From: Hydractinia symbiolongicarpus
Lineage: Eukaryota; Cnidaria; Hydrozoa; Anthoathecata; Hydractiniidae
Direction: 5' to 3'
Assembly (NCBI RefSeq): GCF_029227915.1
Contig: NC_079875.1
Span: 27,402,001 to 27,466,000 of the forward strand
Length of the DNA stretch: 64,000 nucleotides
Below, piece by piece: positions 33,480 through 43,559 of the stretch. How positions within the stretch are numbered: the stretch's first letter is position 1; each line of letters opens with the position of its first letter. The notes under the pieces are model-generated. The model did not search any database, was not told the DNA's origin, and saw only the letters and a program-made list of their open reading frames with translations. The position numbers and the translations under genes are program-made.

Positions 33480-34235
33480 TTTTTCTATAAAAAAAAAAAT
33501 AATGAGAAAACAAATCAAGTATGGCTTTAGAAAAACTAGCAGCTCAGAGAAGAAAGTTAAGAATGAACTAAAAGAAAGTAAAAAATATTATCATACAACG
33601 CTTAAAAAACATTTCTGCCCAAAAATCCCTACCTCTGCTAAAAAGATGGTACAGATTCACAGCAATCAAGTTTCTTCACGTGGAATCAAAAAGAGAGAGT
33701 GGAACTGTTTTTCTTCATAGAGCTCATTCAAAACAATACCTTGAAGTTGATTGGCAATCTAGAGTTTCTCAGGCGCGGGGTGGGGGAACTACCTGGGACC
33801 AAAGTTTCGCTGTTGGCTCCTCTGCTGGGGGATGGAGTTTGTTTCACAGATTCAAACTTCACACATACGGAAAAGTTATAAATTTTCCGGTGAATTTAAA
33901 TTTCACTGATAGAAAATTAATTCTCCGAAAATGGAATGCCCAGTAGTCGTACGGTTAAGATGGTTCGGCAAGATCCAACAAATGAACTTTAATGCTCCCG
34001 CACGAAAAGCAATGCGGTACGCAGAGATGACAAAAAGCAGATCCCCAACAACATAGTCAACTAATGTCAAACAGGACTTAGCTATGCTAAATATAGGTTG
34101 GTAAAACGCACGCGAAGTTGCGACGCATCACCCAAATGAATCAGAACGGATGATAAAAAATTTATTATAATCTTTTTTACGGTATCGATAATGTAAATTT
34201 ATTTACGAAATATCGAATGAAATGAATGAAAGTAC
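33480..34235. other. No gene recognised
   Basis: Short plus-strand frames (33430-33946) overlap each other in different phases and lack recognisable domains. A 'aaattttccggtgaatttaa' block near 33880 looks like a transposon end, but no partner was found. Confidence 0.35.
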
Positions 34236-34760
34236 TCGTAGTACATGTATGTCAAATCAGAAGCAGCATCTTACGCTTGCATCCACGTCGTGTGTGAATT
34301 TTTTGATAGAGAAACAAATACCCCGAAAATGGAAGGTCGCGTTGAACTCGTACAAGTACGTCAAATCAGAAATTCAATTCTTCGCTTGTATCCACGTCGT
34401 GGGTTAAATTTTGGATTCAGATACAAATACTCCGAAAATGGAAGGTCGAGTTGAACTCGTACACGTACGTCAAATCAGAAATTCAATTCTTCGCTAGTAT
34501 CCACGTCTTGTTTGAATTTTTTGATAGAGACACAAATACCCCAAAAGTAAAAGGTCGAGTTGAACTCGTACACGTACGTCAAATCAGAAATCCAATTCTT
34601 CGCTTGTATCCACGTCGTGTGTAAATTTTTGGATTCAGACACAAATACTCCGAAAATAGAATTTCGAGTTGAACTTTTACACGTACGTCAAATCAGAAAT
34701 TCAATTCTTCGCCAGTATCCACGTCTTTGTTTGAATTTTTTGATAGAGACACAAATACCC
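34236..34760. repeat. Minisatellite, five copies of a 109-bp unit
   Basis: The landmark tcaaatcag occurs at 34252, 34361, 34470, 34579 and 34688, exactly 109 bp apart each time. Each unit also carries cacgtcgtg/cttg, a gataga or attcaga block, acaaataccccgaaaat and ggtcgagttgaact. 109 is not a multiple of three, so the frames crossing the array change phase in each copy and are not genuine. Confidence 0.95.
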
Positions 34761-34943
34761 TCCAGTGTATTCCTGAATATTGGAAGTTTTACGATAACCC
34801 GACACAGAAAATACCTCGACGGACTGTGCCTGCAGTTTCCTTCTTGTTCACTGAGGGATGTGCCAGTGCATGATGCTTGTTGGAGGAGTCATTTTATAAT
34901 GACTCAAGTTTGTAAGTTTTTGAAACCTCCTTTGAAAACTTAA
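34761..34943 (+). pseudogene. Fragment of unknown family X (LCLQF motif)
   Basis: The frame reads LDGLCLQFPSCSL, resembling IDALCLQFANCKL at 40.4 kb. Downstream nucleotides (ttctataatgatgaa-like) also agree. Both are pieces of one unrecognised multi-copy gene family. It lies directly behind the minisatellite. Confidence 0.4.
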
Positions 34944-35363
34944 TGCTACTATTTAAAATGAAATAATTTTTTGAGGGAACATGACCACGTTAAGATAACA
35001 AGACCATTTTTTGTTACCTATTATGTAGTTTTATTTTTTCTCTTTGGTCATCATGTTAAAAGTTCTACATTAGTGTATATCGCGCAAGGGACTACGGTTA
35101 TAGCGTCAATTATTTTGAAACAAGAACTAAAAGAATGACTAAAATATTTAATAAATTGACACCAATTTATATTTATTCAACAATGGGACTTATTGGTAAA
35201 GGAAAAGGTGTCTTTCTGGTTTATAAAGAATTTTGGGATTTTCGAATTCAAGACATAATGTATCTGAATCGCTGCAACACACAGCAGAAGTTGAAACATC
35301 TGGCAAATGCAGGGGTTTAAAAGTGTGTGAAGTATGTTGTGATGGATTCTCCACAAAGTTAGA

Positions 35364-35690
35364 TTGCACCTTGTTGTGTTCTTTTATGATTTGGAAACCT
35401 ATCGACACGTGAGAGAAAAAGATTCCGAATTGATTCCCGTGTCATATTCATGGTGTTGCAATGTGAGAAATGAAATTGGTCTGCCAACGTTTGTATCGTA
35501 TAAAGCTATCTCTTCACTAAAAAAAGATATTGGTTATTTTTCATATATACCCGACTTATATTTTGATAAGGTCACTGATACGGACAAAATGAAGTTGAAG
35601 AAAGCTGCTGGGAAGGTTCATCAGAAGAAACCAAATGCTCTTGTTGGGTTGATGGTTTTGGAAGGTGTTGTGTTAAGTAAAAAGCTGTAA
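35364..35690 (+). CDS. Unrecognised short ORF
   Basis: A 108-residue frame with ordinary amino-acid composition (FFYDLETYRHVREKDSELIP near the start) and a Lys-rich C-terminal half. No family is recognised. There is no splice or promoter evidence; it could be a relic exon. A minus-strand frame opposite (35190-35408) is equally unconvincing. Confidence 0.25.
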   Translation: MHLVVFFYDLETYRHVREKDSELIPVSYSWCCNVRNEIGLPTFVSYKAISSLKKDIGYFSYIPDLYFDKVTDTDKMKLKKAAGKVHQKKPNALVGLMVLEGVVLSKKL

Positions 35691-36625
35691 GAAAATTACA
35701 TTGTGTACGAAACACTGTCTTTTCTTTCATGGAATTAACTGTTCTCTCGTAAGTTTTAATCGCTCTATTCGCAGAGATGTTTTTGTATTTGAAGCATAAG
35801 TTCCTTCTCAAATTAATTATCAAGTCACGCAGCATTAACTGTTCATTTATTTATCATTTAGTTATCGTATTTTCACCTCTTCTCAAGTTTTTCTTGTTGA
35901 TTTATTCGCTTCTACCTTTTAATGTTTCTTTCTGTTCTTAATTGTGCGTGTTAGAGACGCATATTCATGTTTATAATTTTAAAGTTAATCTTCTTATATT
36001 ATTGGTTTCAAGATAGTCATTTTCAACAACAGCATTTAAGCATTTTCCATTATATATATAACTATGCAACCTGTAGAAAAAAAATATACTTTTGCATGTC
36101 AATTTTTAAAAAAGGTGTTATCATGACAGAAAACAGTCTTATAATGTAATAAATATTGCGTAAGGTATAATTAAGAAAGAATTAAGAAAATAATATTTCC
36201 ATAATGTCAGGCCCTTTCAACTCAAATAATTATTTAGTTTCCAAGTAAGCCTTTCAAAAACGTTTTTGGCATTATTTTGTGAGAGTGTACATAGGCGAAA
36301 CGTTAAGACTTCAGTAAAAAAAAAACATCCTAATCGCCATGTAGCCATGTTTCCTCAAATTATTATTTACTTTTAAATAGCAACATTTAATTTCCAAAGT
36401 AACCTTTCAAAATCCTCTTGTAGCATCAGCTTGTGAAAATACACAAAAACTAGTCATATTTATTACTCTAATGGAAAAAAACAAGATTGTCAATAGAAAA
36501 AAACCCAGTTTACATACCGTTTTATACTTATAAAGTTAGGTTATCATTATTGCTGACAAAACGTCTTAAACAAACTTTGAATAATTATATAAATATATTA
36601 GTTGAACTGAAAGCCTATTCAGAGT
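35691..36625. other. No gene; diverged duplicated block
   Basis: Two diverged copies of a block of about 100 bp (tttccaagtaagcctttcaa and tttccaaagtaacctttcaa) lie near 36239 and 36391. The rest is AT-rich non-coding sequence. Confidence 0.4.
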
Positions 36626-36628
36626 CAG

Positions 36629-37437
36629 TTAAGAACTTCTTCTCGACTTTTTGTTCTTCTTAACATGATGTTCATTATTTACATTTTCACTATCACTCTC
36701 GTCTTTAAATTTTCTTTTACTAGGGACAGGTGTTTTCTCATCATAACTGTCGCTATCGTTATTAACCTTCTTTTTTGGCAGGCATAGACATCTCTTCCTC
36801 GTCACTGGACGGAATATCTATTAGCAAATTTCGTTTAACGGATTCCTTAGTGGGGGATGTTAAATTCAATGCACCTAAGGCTGCTGCAATGCCCTGCACG
36901 TAAGCATCCGCTGACACATCTCGCTTGAATTGTGAAAGCCTGTAGCTGCTGGATGAAGTTTCTGCAAAACAATTTCTGGGTTTTTCGTTACAAATTTTCC
37001 TGCGCGTTGCCATATTAATGATAAATACATTGATGATGCAAATCTTAGTCCCTCTTCAACGAAAATATCAAGAAATAGGCTTTCCGAAGTTAAACGCTTT
37101 TTCACATCTTCTAACGCCTTCTTCATGTCGCCTAAAATATGAGGTTTGCTTTATCAAATAATTTAAAAAATAGAACACAATTATTGATTAAATTTCAATT
37201 GTCTAAAAATTTGCATACCATCTACGTTAGCCTTTGAGTTTATGACATTCAAACTTGGGAATATTTTTTGTATTTTTGTGACAAATCTAGACATGTTTTT
37301 TTCTTCCATGCATTGAGTATTATTAATCACATACTCTAAGTTTTCCACTATGCTGGAGGCCATTTCTGATATAGCAACTTGGGGTCTGCAATAGAACTCG
37401 CAATTTATATCGTTTAGCTTTTGAGCAAAGTCTGCAT
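36629..37437 (-). pseudogene. Unknown gene 3' end with acidic/NLS tail, frameshifted
   Basis: Exon a (37437-37219, 219 nt, phase 1 at both ends) encodes FAQKLNDINCEFYC and a helical stretch. It joins exon b from 37131 (acceptor attttag, phase 1), beginning DMKKALEDVKKRL. After WQRAG (about 37010) the conserved-looking frame changes. It continues as KRDVSADAYVQGIAAALG and IPSSDEEEMSMPA. An A6 run at 36776-36771 shifts the frame again; past it the other frame reads a PKKKV-type nuclear localisation signal, SDSYDEKTPVPSKRKF and a Lys/Arg-rich end (stop at 36631). An acidic-basic nuclear tail is likely. The domain is not recognised. It lies just downstream of a USP relic on the same strand. Two frame breaks argue for a pseudogene. 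Confidence 0.5.
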
Positions 37438-37598
37438 CTGAAAAGGTTTTTTCACTATGGGCCAATCCGTATGGTGCAAGGAAATCTTTTCGACTGTGGT
37501 AGTAATAATTAACAGCTGCATATTACTTTTACTTGGGGTATATTTCGTTGGTCTGTACCTGGACACTATAACAGAAAAAAAAGCTTTCAAATGCTGGT

Positions 37599-38240
37599 TT
37601 ACTGAAACAAGCCTAGTCTTATTAAGACTGGTTTGCTGTTAAGTTCCTTCCGAACGTCACATTGTGTCACAGCCCTGTCATTGCAGTGAAGCCACTGGTC
37701 TGTCTTTTGGTCTTGAACAAAGGATGTATAGTGCCCATTATTATAAGAACCAGAGTGGTTTATAAGCGCTCTGATCTTAAAGTGCTTACGGCCTCTCACC
37801 TCAGGGTCGATGGTAACAGGAAGGGATAAGAAGTCTGTGAAACAAGAAACTGGCGACACTTGTTTTGAGATTTGATCATTTGACGTGATGAAACGTTTTA
37901 ATTGAACTAAAGGTGTTAAACACTCGCTGTTCACAATTTCCGTCTCTCGTGTTGCTGTTTGATGGGAATTACACAGAGGGCAAGACCACTTATCATTCCC
38001 TGTCAAAACCTCTGGTTGTAGGAAGATGTTCAATGACTCTTGAATTGTGGGTCTTGGTTACAGTTCAAGAAATAAAGACATTTCATTAGTAGAGTGCGAT
38101 TGGAAACATGTGTCACATGTGATTGTAGTTCTAGTACAAAACTGGAACATGGTGGTAGTAAAAAGCGAGTCTGTAGCAAGTTCACTTAGCAAATAACCTA
38201 GGATCTCAGGCACATCATGAATTGCTGGGTGATTGTTTCA
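37599..38240 (-). pseudogene. Ubiquitin-specific protease C-terminal half (His-box)
   Basis: On the minus strand, DVPEILGYLLSELATDS and CDTCFQSHSTNE (about 38210-38080) are followed by a frame change near 38045. Then come SLNIFLQPEVLTGNDKW, a CPLCNSHQ zinc-finger half, LVQLKRF and the His-box HSGSYNNGHYTSF with downstream WLHCNDRAV. These are USP landmarks in correct order: the catalytic His is in NNGHY and the Asn/Asp is in CNDRAV. The Cys-box half is not found upstream; the sequence runs into a LINE remnant at 38.3 kb. It is a decayed, 5'-truncated copy. Confidence 0.8.
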
Positions 38241-38327
38241 GCTAAACAGTGTAACAGCGGTATCTTGTTGGTATCTTGGTACCCAGTAGAAACAATCCAC
38301 TAACTATAAGTTTTTGTGATTTTCTAG

Positions 38328-38990
38328 ACTAGCCACATTACTATTATTATTATTATTATTATTGTTGTTGTAATCAACCGCCTTGAGGGTACTGCTGGCA
38401 CTTGTATTAGATTCGTAAAATTGTTGACAAAACACAAAATCCTGTCGCTTTTACTAAAAGTAGGAACCAGCAGTAACCAGCAGTATTTCGAAGTAACCAC
38501 CAGAGAACAACCAGTATTTTGACTGGAGATTGCAATGTCATCCGCAAATTGTGTCTGGATTACTTGGCTTGTTGGGATGACAAATAATCTATATAAGATA
38601 GGGCTCAAACGGCTTCCTTGCGGAACTCCAAAGTTGGGATGGAATGCCATTCCTTTAACCCCATCAACTACTATCCTGATTCCTCTATTTGTTAGGAAAC
38701 TTTTTATCTAAAACAGAGTTTTTTTTGTTGATAATCATTTTTTGAAGGTTCCAGATGAGTCCGCTATGCCACACTCTGTCAAAGGCTTTTTCTACATCCA
38801 AAAAGGTGGCCGTGATGGTTCTGTTTCTATTAAAACTTTCTGTTACAAATTGACTAAGTCTGAATATGTGGGGAACCCACTCTGATGTCATTTATCATGT
38901 TTACTATTTCCTCGCGGGAAATGTTTTCTTCCCTGTTTGGGTATTCAGAAGGGTCAGCTTTATCATTCTTACTTTTTCTATTAATTCTTT
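38328..38990 (-). pseudogene. jockey-like LINE RT remnant with (AAT)n tail
   Basis: On the minus strand, FRLSQFVTESFNRNRTITAT and FLDVEKAFDRVWHSGL (RT motif A) lie at about 38865-38760. After an interruption come GVPQGSRLSPILY and QTQFADDIAI (catalytic xADD) at about 38625-38540. The frame then degenerates into a 3' tail with ccctcaaggcggttga and (AAT)n near 38336-38366. The same tail is found at 12935-13072. Several frame breaks and missing segments make it inactive. Confidence 0.85.
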
Positions 38991-39639
38991 TACACAAAAT
39001 ATACTCATTTTTATAGACAAAAATAAAAAAAAACAATCCTTTATTCTTACATTATTTTGAATTTTGCATATAGCTCCAGAGAGAAACGTTAGCGTCTGTC
39101 TCTGCTACCCCTCTTCACTATTTGCTGAAATGACGAAAAATAGCCCAATCGAAGGTACAGATTTTGGTGACATGACTAAGTCTTTTGTTTGATCCTGAAA
39201 GTGATGAAATTTAAGGAAAAATAATTAGGAAAGTAATGATCGTAAAAAAAGAAAAAAAATTAAACCATGATTTACAAGTAAAAATTAAAAGAGACTGTCG
39301 TTAAGAAGCTGACAGGTGGACATTACTACCGCTTTAAACAGTCTTATTTCCCTTTTTTTAACTAATATTGTAAATGTTATATATACTAGTAACGAGGAAT
39401 AAGAATAAGAAGAACCATAGACACCAAAAAAGGAGATAATAGTTGACCAGTTCCAAAACTGTGTTGCTCAAAGAAAAGGCAAAAATTGTATCATCGAAAA
39501 AACAAAGGAAATCTGTTCCGTGAAATTTCAAAAGCAGTAATATCTGGTTCTCGTTCTGGAGGTGGTTAACTTGTTTTTGAACGCTACAATTTTCACTACA
39601 GTTTTCCCTCATTTTAGAGGAAACATGGCGAATTAAAAT

Positions 39640-40085
39640 GGCCCAAACGATTATGCCCATTATGTTTGAAAATTAGATATAAATTGAGTAAAGATCCAAC
39701 GATTCAAAAAAAGGCATTCTATTACTTAACAAAGGACAAGCAGCAAATGATTCTTCCAAGTATCAAAGTGAACAAGATAACGAAAAAGACAAATCTTCGT
39801 CTCGCTGCTATTGTGATGTTAATGTCATTAAGGAAAATTACTGCAGGCACAAAAAGAAATGCGCTGCAATGACAAATGGTCTGATTCACTGTGATTACTT
39901 GAACTGGAGGATCATGAAAACTACAATCCCGTTTTTTTAGACAGAATTGTTGCAAAATTTAGAAACAACAGTACTGGGAAGATATGTCGAACTGACAAGA
40001 CTATCATGCACTTTTGGCAATTGAAAGGGAAGGGACAAAGTGTTCGAGGTGTGAAGGTCGGTAAGACAGGGACACGAGGCGAATA
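39640..40085 (+). pseudogene. Crypton-like recombinase N-terminal region (zinc finger)
   Basis: Read across frames, the segment begins MAQTIMPI and continues with KDPTIQKKAFYYLTKDK, then a CYC..NVIKENYCRHKKKC finger and RIVAKFRNN. A close relative is at 52.75-52.98 kb on the minus strand. A small Cys/His finger before a DNA-binding helical region is typical of the N-terminus of Crypton-type tyrosine recombinase proteins. A recombinase C-terminal part lies 2.7 kb downstream on the same strand, with LINE sequence between. The assignment to Crypton is by context and moderate only. Confidence 0.45.
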
Positions 40086-40164
40086 GCTTATTGTTATACC
40101 CATTTAAAAGTAAAGAAAGATGTGTTACAATCGGCGGAATTTTGACTGTCTGGCAAGTTTAATC

Positions 40165-40614
40165 GAGTACACAAAAAGCAGCACGGATGACATGAATGTC
40201 TGATCAAACGAGCAGTACAATTATTGCAGTTCTTGTTGATGCCCTTCAAGGAAGTCTCAACATTACTGACAACTGATGATGCTTTCGTGCAGCCTATTGG
40301 GTAAGCTTGGTGCTTCACTTTACAGCTTTGCGTGGTACATTTCGTACTTACCCAGCAAGACTGGATACACAAGAACATGCTACAATGCCTTCCCGAGTTT
40401 GCTGACTTCTATATAGATGCCTTATGCTTACAATTTGCAAATTGTAAGCTGGTAGAGCCAGCAAAAGCGCCGGAAGATAGACCAGACCTGGAACAATTAT
40501 TTCACACCTCATTCTACAATGATGAAGATGATGAAGTATTTCATTCTGTGCAAACAACAAAACGTACACATGATGACGATAAAAAACCAAAAAAGTCAAA
40601 GAACAAGAAGTTAT
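40165..40614 (+). pseudogene. Unknown family X, two-exon fragment
   Basis: An upstream frame reading LLMPFKEVSTLLTTDDAFVQ ends at a donor G|GTAAGC near 40302. An acceptor (tttacag) near 40325 leads into LTQQDWIHKNML, YIDALCLQFANCKL, an acidic stretch and the Lys-rich end KKPKKSKNKKL. The intron would be only about 25 nt, so this may instead be an indel. A relative occurs at 34.76-34.94 kb. No known domain is recognised; the basic tail suggests a nuclear protein. Confidence 0.4.
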
Positions 40615-40615
40615 A

Positions 40616-41100
40616 AAAATGACATTTATTGAAACAATGGTTGATGACATGTCTCAACTTCATGTTTAATATGTATATACTAGTCAATAAGGCCCGTGGA
40701 AAAATCCACTTAGGCAGGATAACAGAGAAAAACAACCGTCATTTAAATTTTGATGACGTCAGCAGAGACATGTCAGACATCAGTGCCGACATTAGTGGTC
40801 ACCATAAGTGACATTTTTCATACAGTTAGCGTAAAGTCAGTGGTGTCCCTGTCAAGGAAGGGGCGGGTCTGGCGGGTCTGGCGGGGTTTTGTCAAATGGG
40901 TACCTCTAGGTGAAACAAGGTTACGCGTAACTCGGAAAGTTTTGTTGTTCAACCCTAATATTTTTAAACACAGTGAAACCGATCGGGAGATCGCCACAAG
41001 AAACCAATCCATCCAACTACTAACAAAAAAACCCAACTGGTACTGTGACGACTAATAAGCCAAAACGGTAATACTTTTCATTGACCTCTTTAACCTTGGG
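40616..41100. other. No gene recognised
   Basis: Short shadow frames only. A ggcgggtct motif is tandemly repeated near 40862-40885. Confidence 0.4.
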
Positions 41101-41102
41101 CA

Positions 41103-42560
41103 GTGTCAGTAATGACATATGGAGACGATCTTGTACTGCTCACTGAACACGAAAATCATATGCAGATAGCGATGGATACTTGTCGAAAGTTCTTCGAACA
41201 AAAGGCCTTGACTGTTAATGCAAAGAAGAGTGCAAGCCTTAAAATGCTCCCTGTTAAAGGAGTGCGATCAATGAAGGTGGTCACTGACACACACATGTAC
41301 TGGAACCATACAGCCATTCCAACGGCTACCTGGGAGACTCTATACAAATACTTGGAAGTTAGAATTCAACCTGATGGTAGAATCTGGCTTCCAAAGGACC
41401 AGTGGGATCGGTCGGTATGGAGTTTGGAAAAAAGTTGGCTTACACTGATGCAGAAACTTCGGATTATCAACCAGGTGTTGATGTATCAGTTGAGGATGGC
41501 TGACAACCCCCCAGGTGTTGATGTATCAGTTCAGGATGGCTGACAACCCCCCAGGTCAAATAAAACGCTGTGATGACACCATCACATCCAGCGTTAAGGA
41601 TCCTTCATCTTCCTCAATGGACACCAACCTGTTGGTTGTATAGTGATCGCGGATTAGGTCTGCAGAGTCTCTTGAACCTGGTCTTTGTGTCCAGGCAGAG
41701 GGGACTCAGCATATGGTGGAATCGCAAGATGAAGGCATCAGCTTGCTCGGTGAGGAACTTGATATGAGGGCTAGAATGCACTTGGAGTGTTACAATCTAG
41801 GTAACATGGTGGGTCCCAGTGGAAGGAAGGAACATCATAAGGAATTGATGGAGGAGATCTTGAGACTAAAGAATGGCAATGACTAACGTGAAGCGGTCCT
41901 GGTTGACGAAGGTGGGTGGAATGAAAGAGGGTGATGAAATCGTTGCGATTAAGGCACTTTCTGGAACTCTTAACACTAGAATCAACCAAACAAGGGGTCG
42001 CAATGTACAAGAAGAAAAAATGTGTCGTAGATGTGGCAACACGGTTGAAACTAATTCACATTTAATAGCAGAGTGTGTGTTTCCAAAGACATGAGGACAG
42101 GCCGGCAAGATAATGTAGTTAGAGCCATCACTGAGGAGCTCTCTAAAGTTCACCCGTCATGGGTTATCCAAAAAGGGAAGACGTGGAATACAGATGGAAG
42201 GTCTTTCCGGCCGGATGTAACAATAACTGATGGTACTGTCTTTAAAGTGCCTGAGGTGACGGTTCTTTATAAAATCGTCAACTGAGTATCTGACTCATAG
42301 AGCTAGAGAAAAGAATGAAGTATGAGGTACACAAGCTAGGTGGTGGAAGACAAGGTTTTACCCCGGTCGAAGTACTATCCTTAGTAATCAGATTACTAGG
42401 TACCATGATTAAAGAATGCACACACAGCCTAAAACAACTAGGCATATCTAAATCATCTCACTACCTCCAAAGGGTCGCTATTAATGGAGCAGTTAATATA
42501 CTACGTCGTCAGTTATCTAGTAATGATTTTACAACTATACACGTCTCAAACACCTAAGCT
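41103..42560 (+). pseudogene. R2-clade LINE C-terminal half: RT palm, zinc knuckle, restriction-like endonuclease
   Basis: TYGDDLVLLTEH carries the RT catalytic xxDD, followed by FFEQKALTVNAKKSASLK and IPTATWETLYKYL. After several frame changes, a CRRCGNTVETNSHLIAEC CCHC knuckle (about 42018-42075) and FRPDVTITDGTVFKVPEV (about 42208-42260) follow. The latter is the PD...(D/E)xK-like endonuclease core of the R2 clade. A C-terminal basic region runs to 42557. A 40-bp unit is tandemly duplicated at 41471-41550 inside the RT. The RT finger domain and N-terminus are missing. The N-terminal part of a similar element is at 7.7-9.2 kb; the two are not adjacent and are treated as separate copies. Confidence 0.85.
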
Positions 42561-42795
42561 CCAAGGATAATATGCTACACAACCCAGCTAAAGGTGGCGA
42601 TTAAAGAGCACTGGTGGATGCGCGCAGCGTGGTAATCATGCTGCGGGAGCATGACGTGGGAACTGATGGGTCCACTAGAAGAAAAGTTAGTATCGCTGTG
42701 TATACTGTGCTGAAATGACCTTGGAAAATCCGAACGTTGACAACGTGAAAGGAATAGTTCCTTGCAAGCTGTTAGCGAAGTACGCACAGTGGTAA

Positions 42796-43550
42796 ATGTT
42801 TTTGGGGCCCAGCTTATCAATCTATTTAACAAAAAATAAGATCCAAGACAATTTTTTTGTCAATTACTTGAACAAGAAAAGCAAGCCGGCAACCTCAAAG
42901 CACTACATGTCTTTGCTAATTTCATTCCTGGACTTTGCTGTCAGTGAAGGTTTACAGTTGCCTGAACGTGGTGTGGATGATTTTATAACCCGCCAAATTA
43001 TGCTCACATAAATGGCGTAAAAGCTATAACAAAGTCATCGATGAGCAACGTTGGGACACAGAAGCTCAAATGGAGCTTTTAGTCACTCCAAAGCAATGGG
43101 TATCATTTGAAAGCAGCGAATTGGCTAGAAATGCGATAAAACCTTTAGGGACAGCATCAGAAAGCGAAGTTTTCACCATGTTGGAATACACCAACCTGCG
43201 CGATTACTTGATGACTGTTATCGCTTTGCACAATACACACAGAGCTGGTGTAGCATCCAATTTAACTTTGGAAGAGTTTAGAAACGCAAGATGGATGACA
43301 GCGATCAAAATATAGTTATACCGTTTATCAAAATTACGGTTGACTTCGCGATTTCTCCTAACCCATATCTTAGCTTTCTAGGTTGTTATACCGTTTAGAA
43401 TGGTTTTAGCCTACCAATTTTTGTTGCTGTAATAAGAAATAGTTTTTACTGGCGGACCTGGCAATTTATACAGTTCTCCATATGCCCTGCAACATGAATA
43501 ACTGAAATACATCAGAAGAACTGGACCCTGAAGTGCGTTTTAGTCTATGT
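42796..43550 (+). pseudogene. Crypton-like tyrosine recombinase, frameshifted
   Basis: The first frame has FFVNYLNKKSKPATSKHYMS (core-binding region). A frameshift near 43008 leads into KWRKSYNKVIDEQRWDTEAQ, then YTNLRDYLMTVIALHNTHRA. The last contains the 'HR.GV.SNLT' block around the catalytic Arg of tyrosine recombinases in this family. After a further frame change, QNIVIPFI and VDFAISP remain, where the HKT block would be; the His/Lys and the C-terminal Tyr are not intact. It belongs to the same broad family as the minus-strand copy at 58.8-60.0 kb. Confidence 0.65.
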
Positions 43551-43559
43551 TAAAATAAC

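Noticed and set aside
33270-33530. Asp/Ala-rich plus-strand ORF
   Set aside because: It is antisense to the Ser/Ala-rich first exon of the spliced minus-strand gene, which has splice sites; a GACGAAGCTGAC-like minisatellite explains the composition.
7690-42560. The R2-like N-terminal (7.7-9.2 kb) and C-terminal (41.1-42.6 kb) parts as one split element
   Set aside because: They lie 32 kb apart with many unrelated elements between; both look independently truncated.
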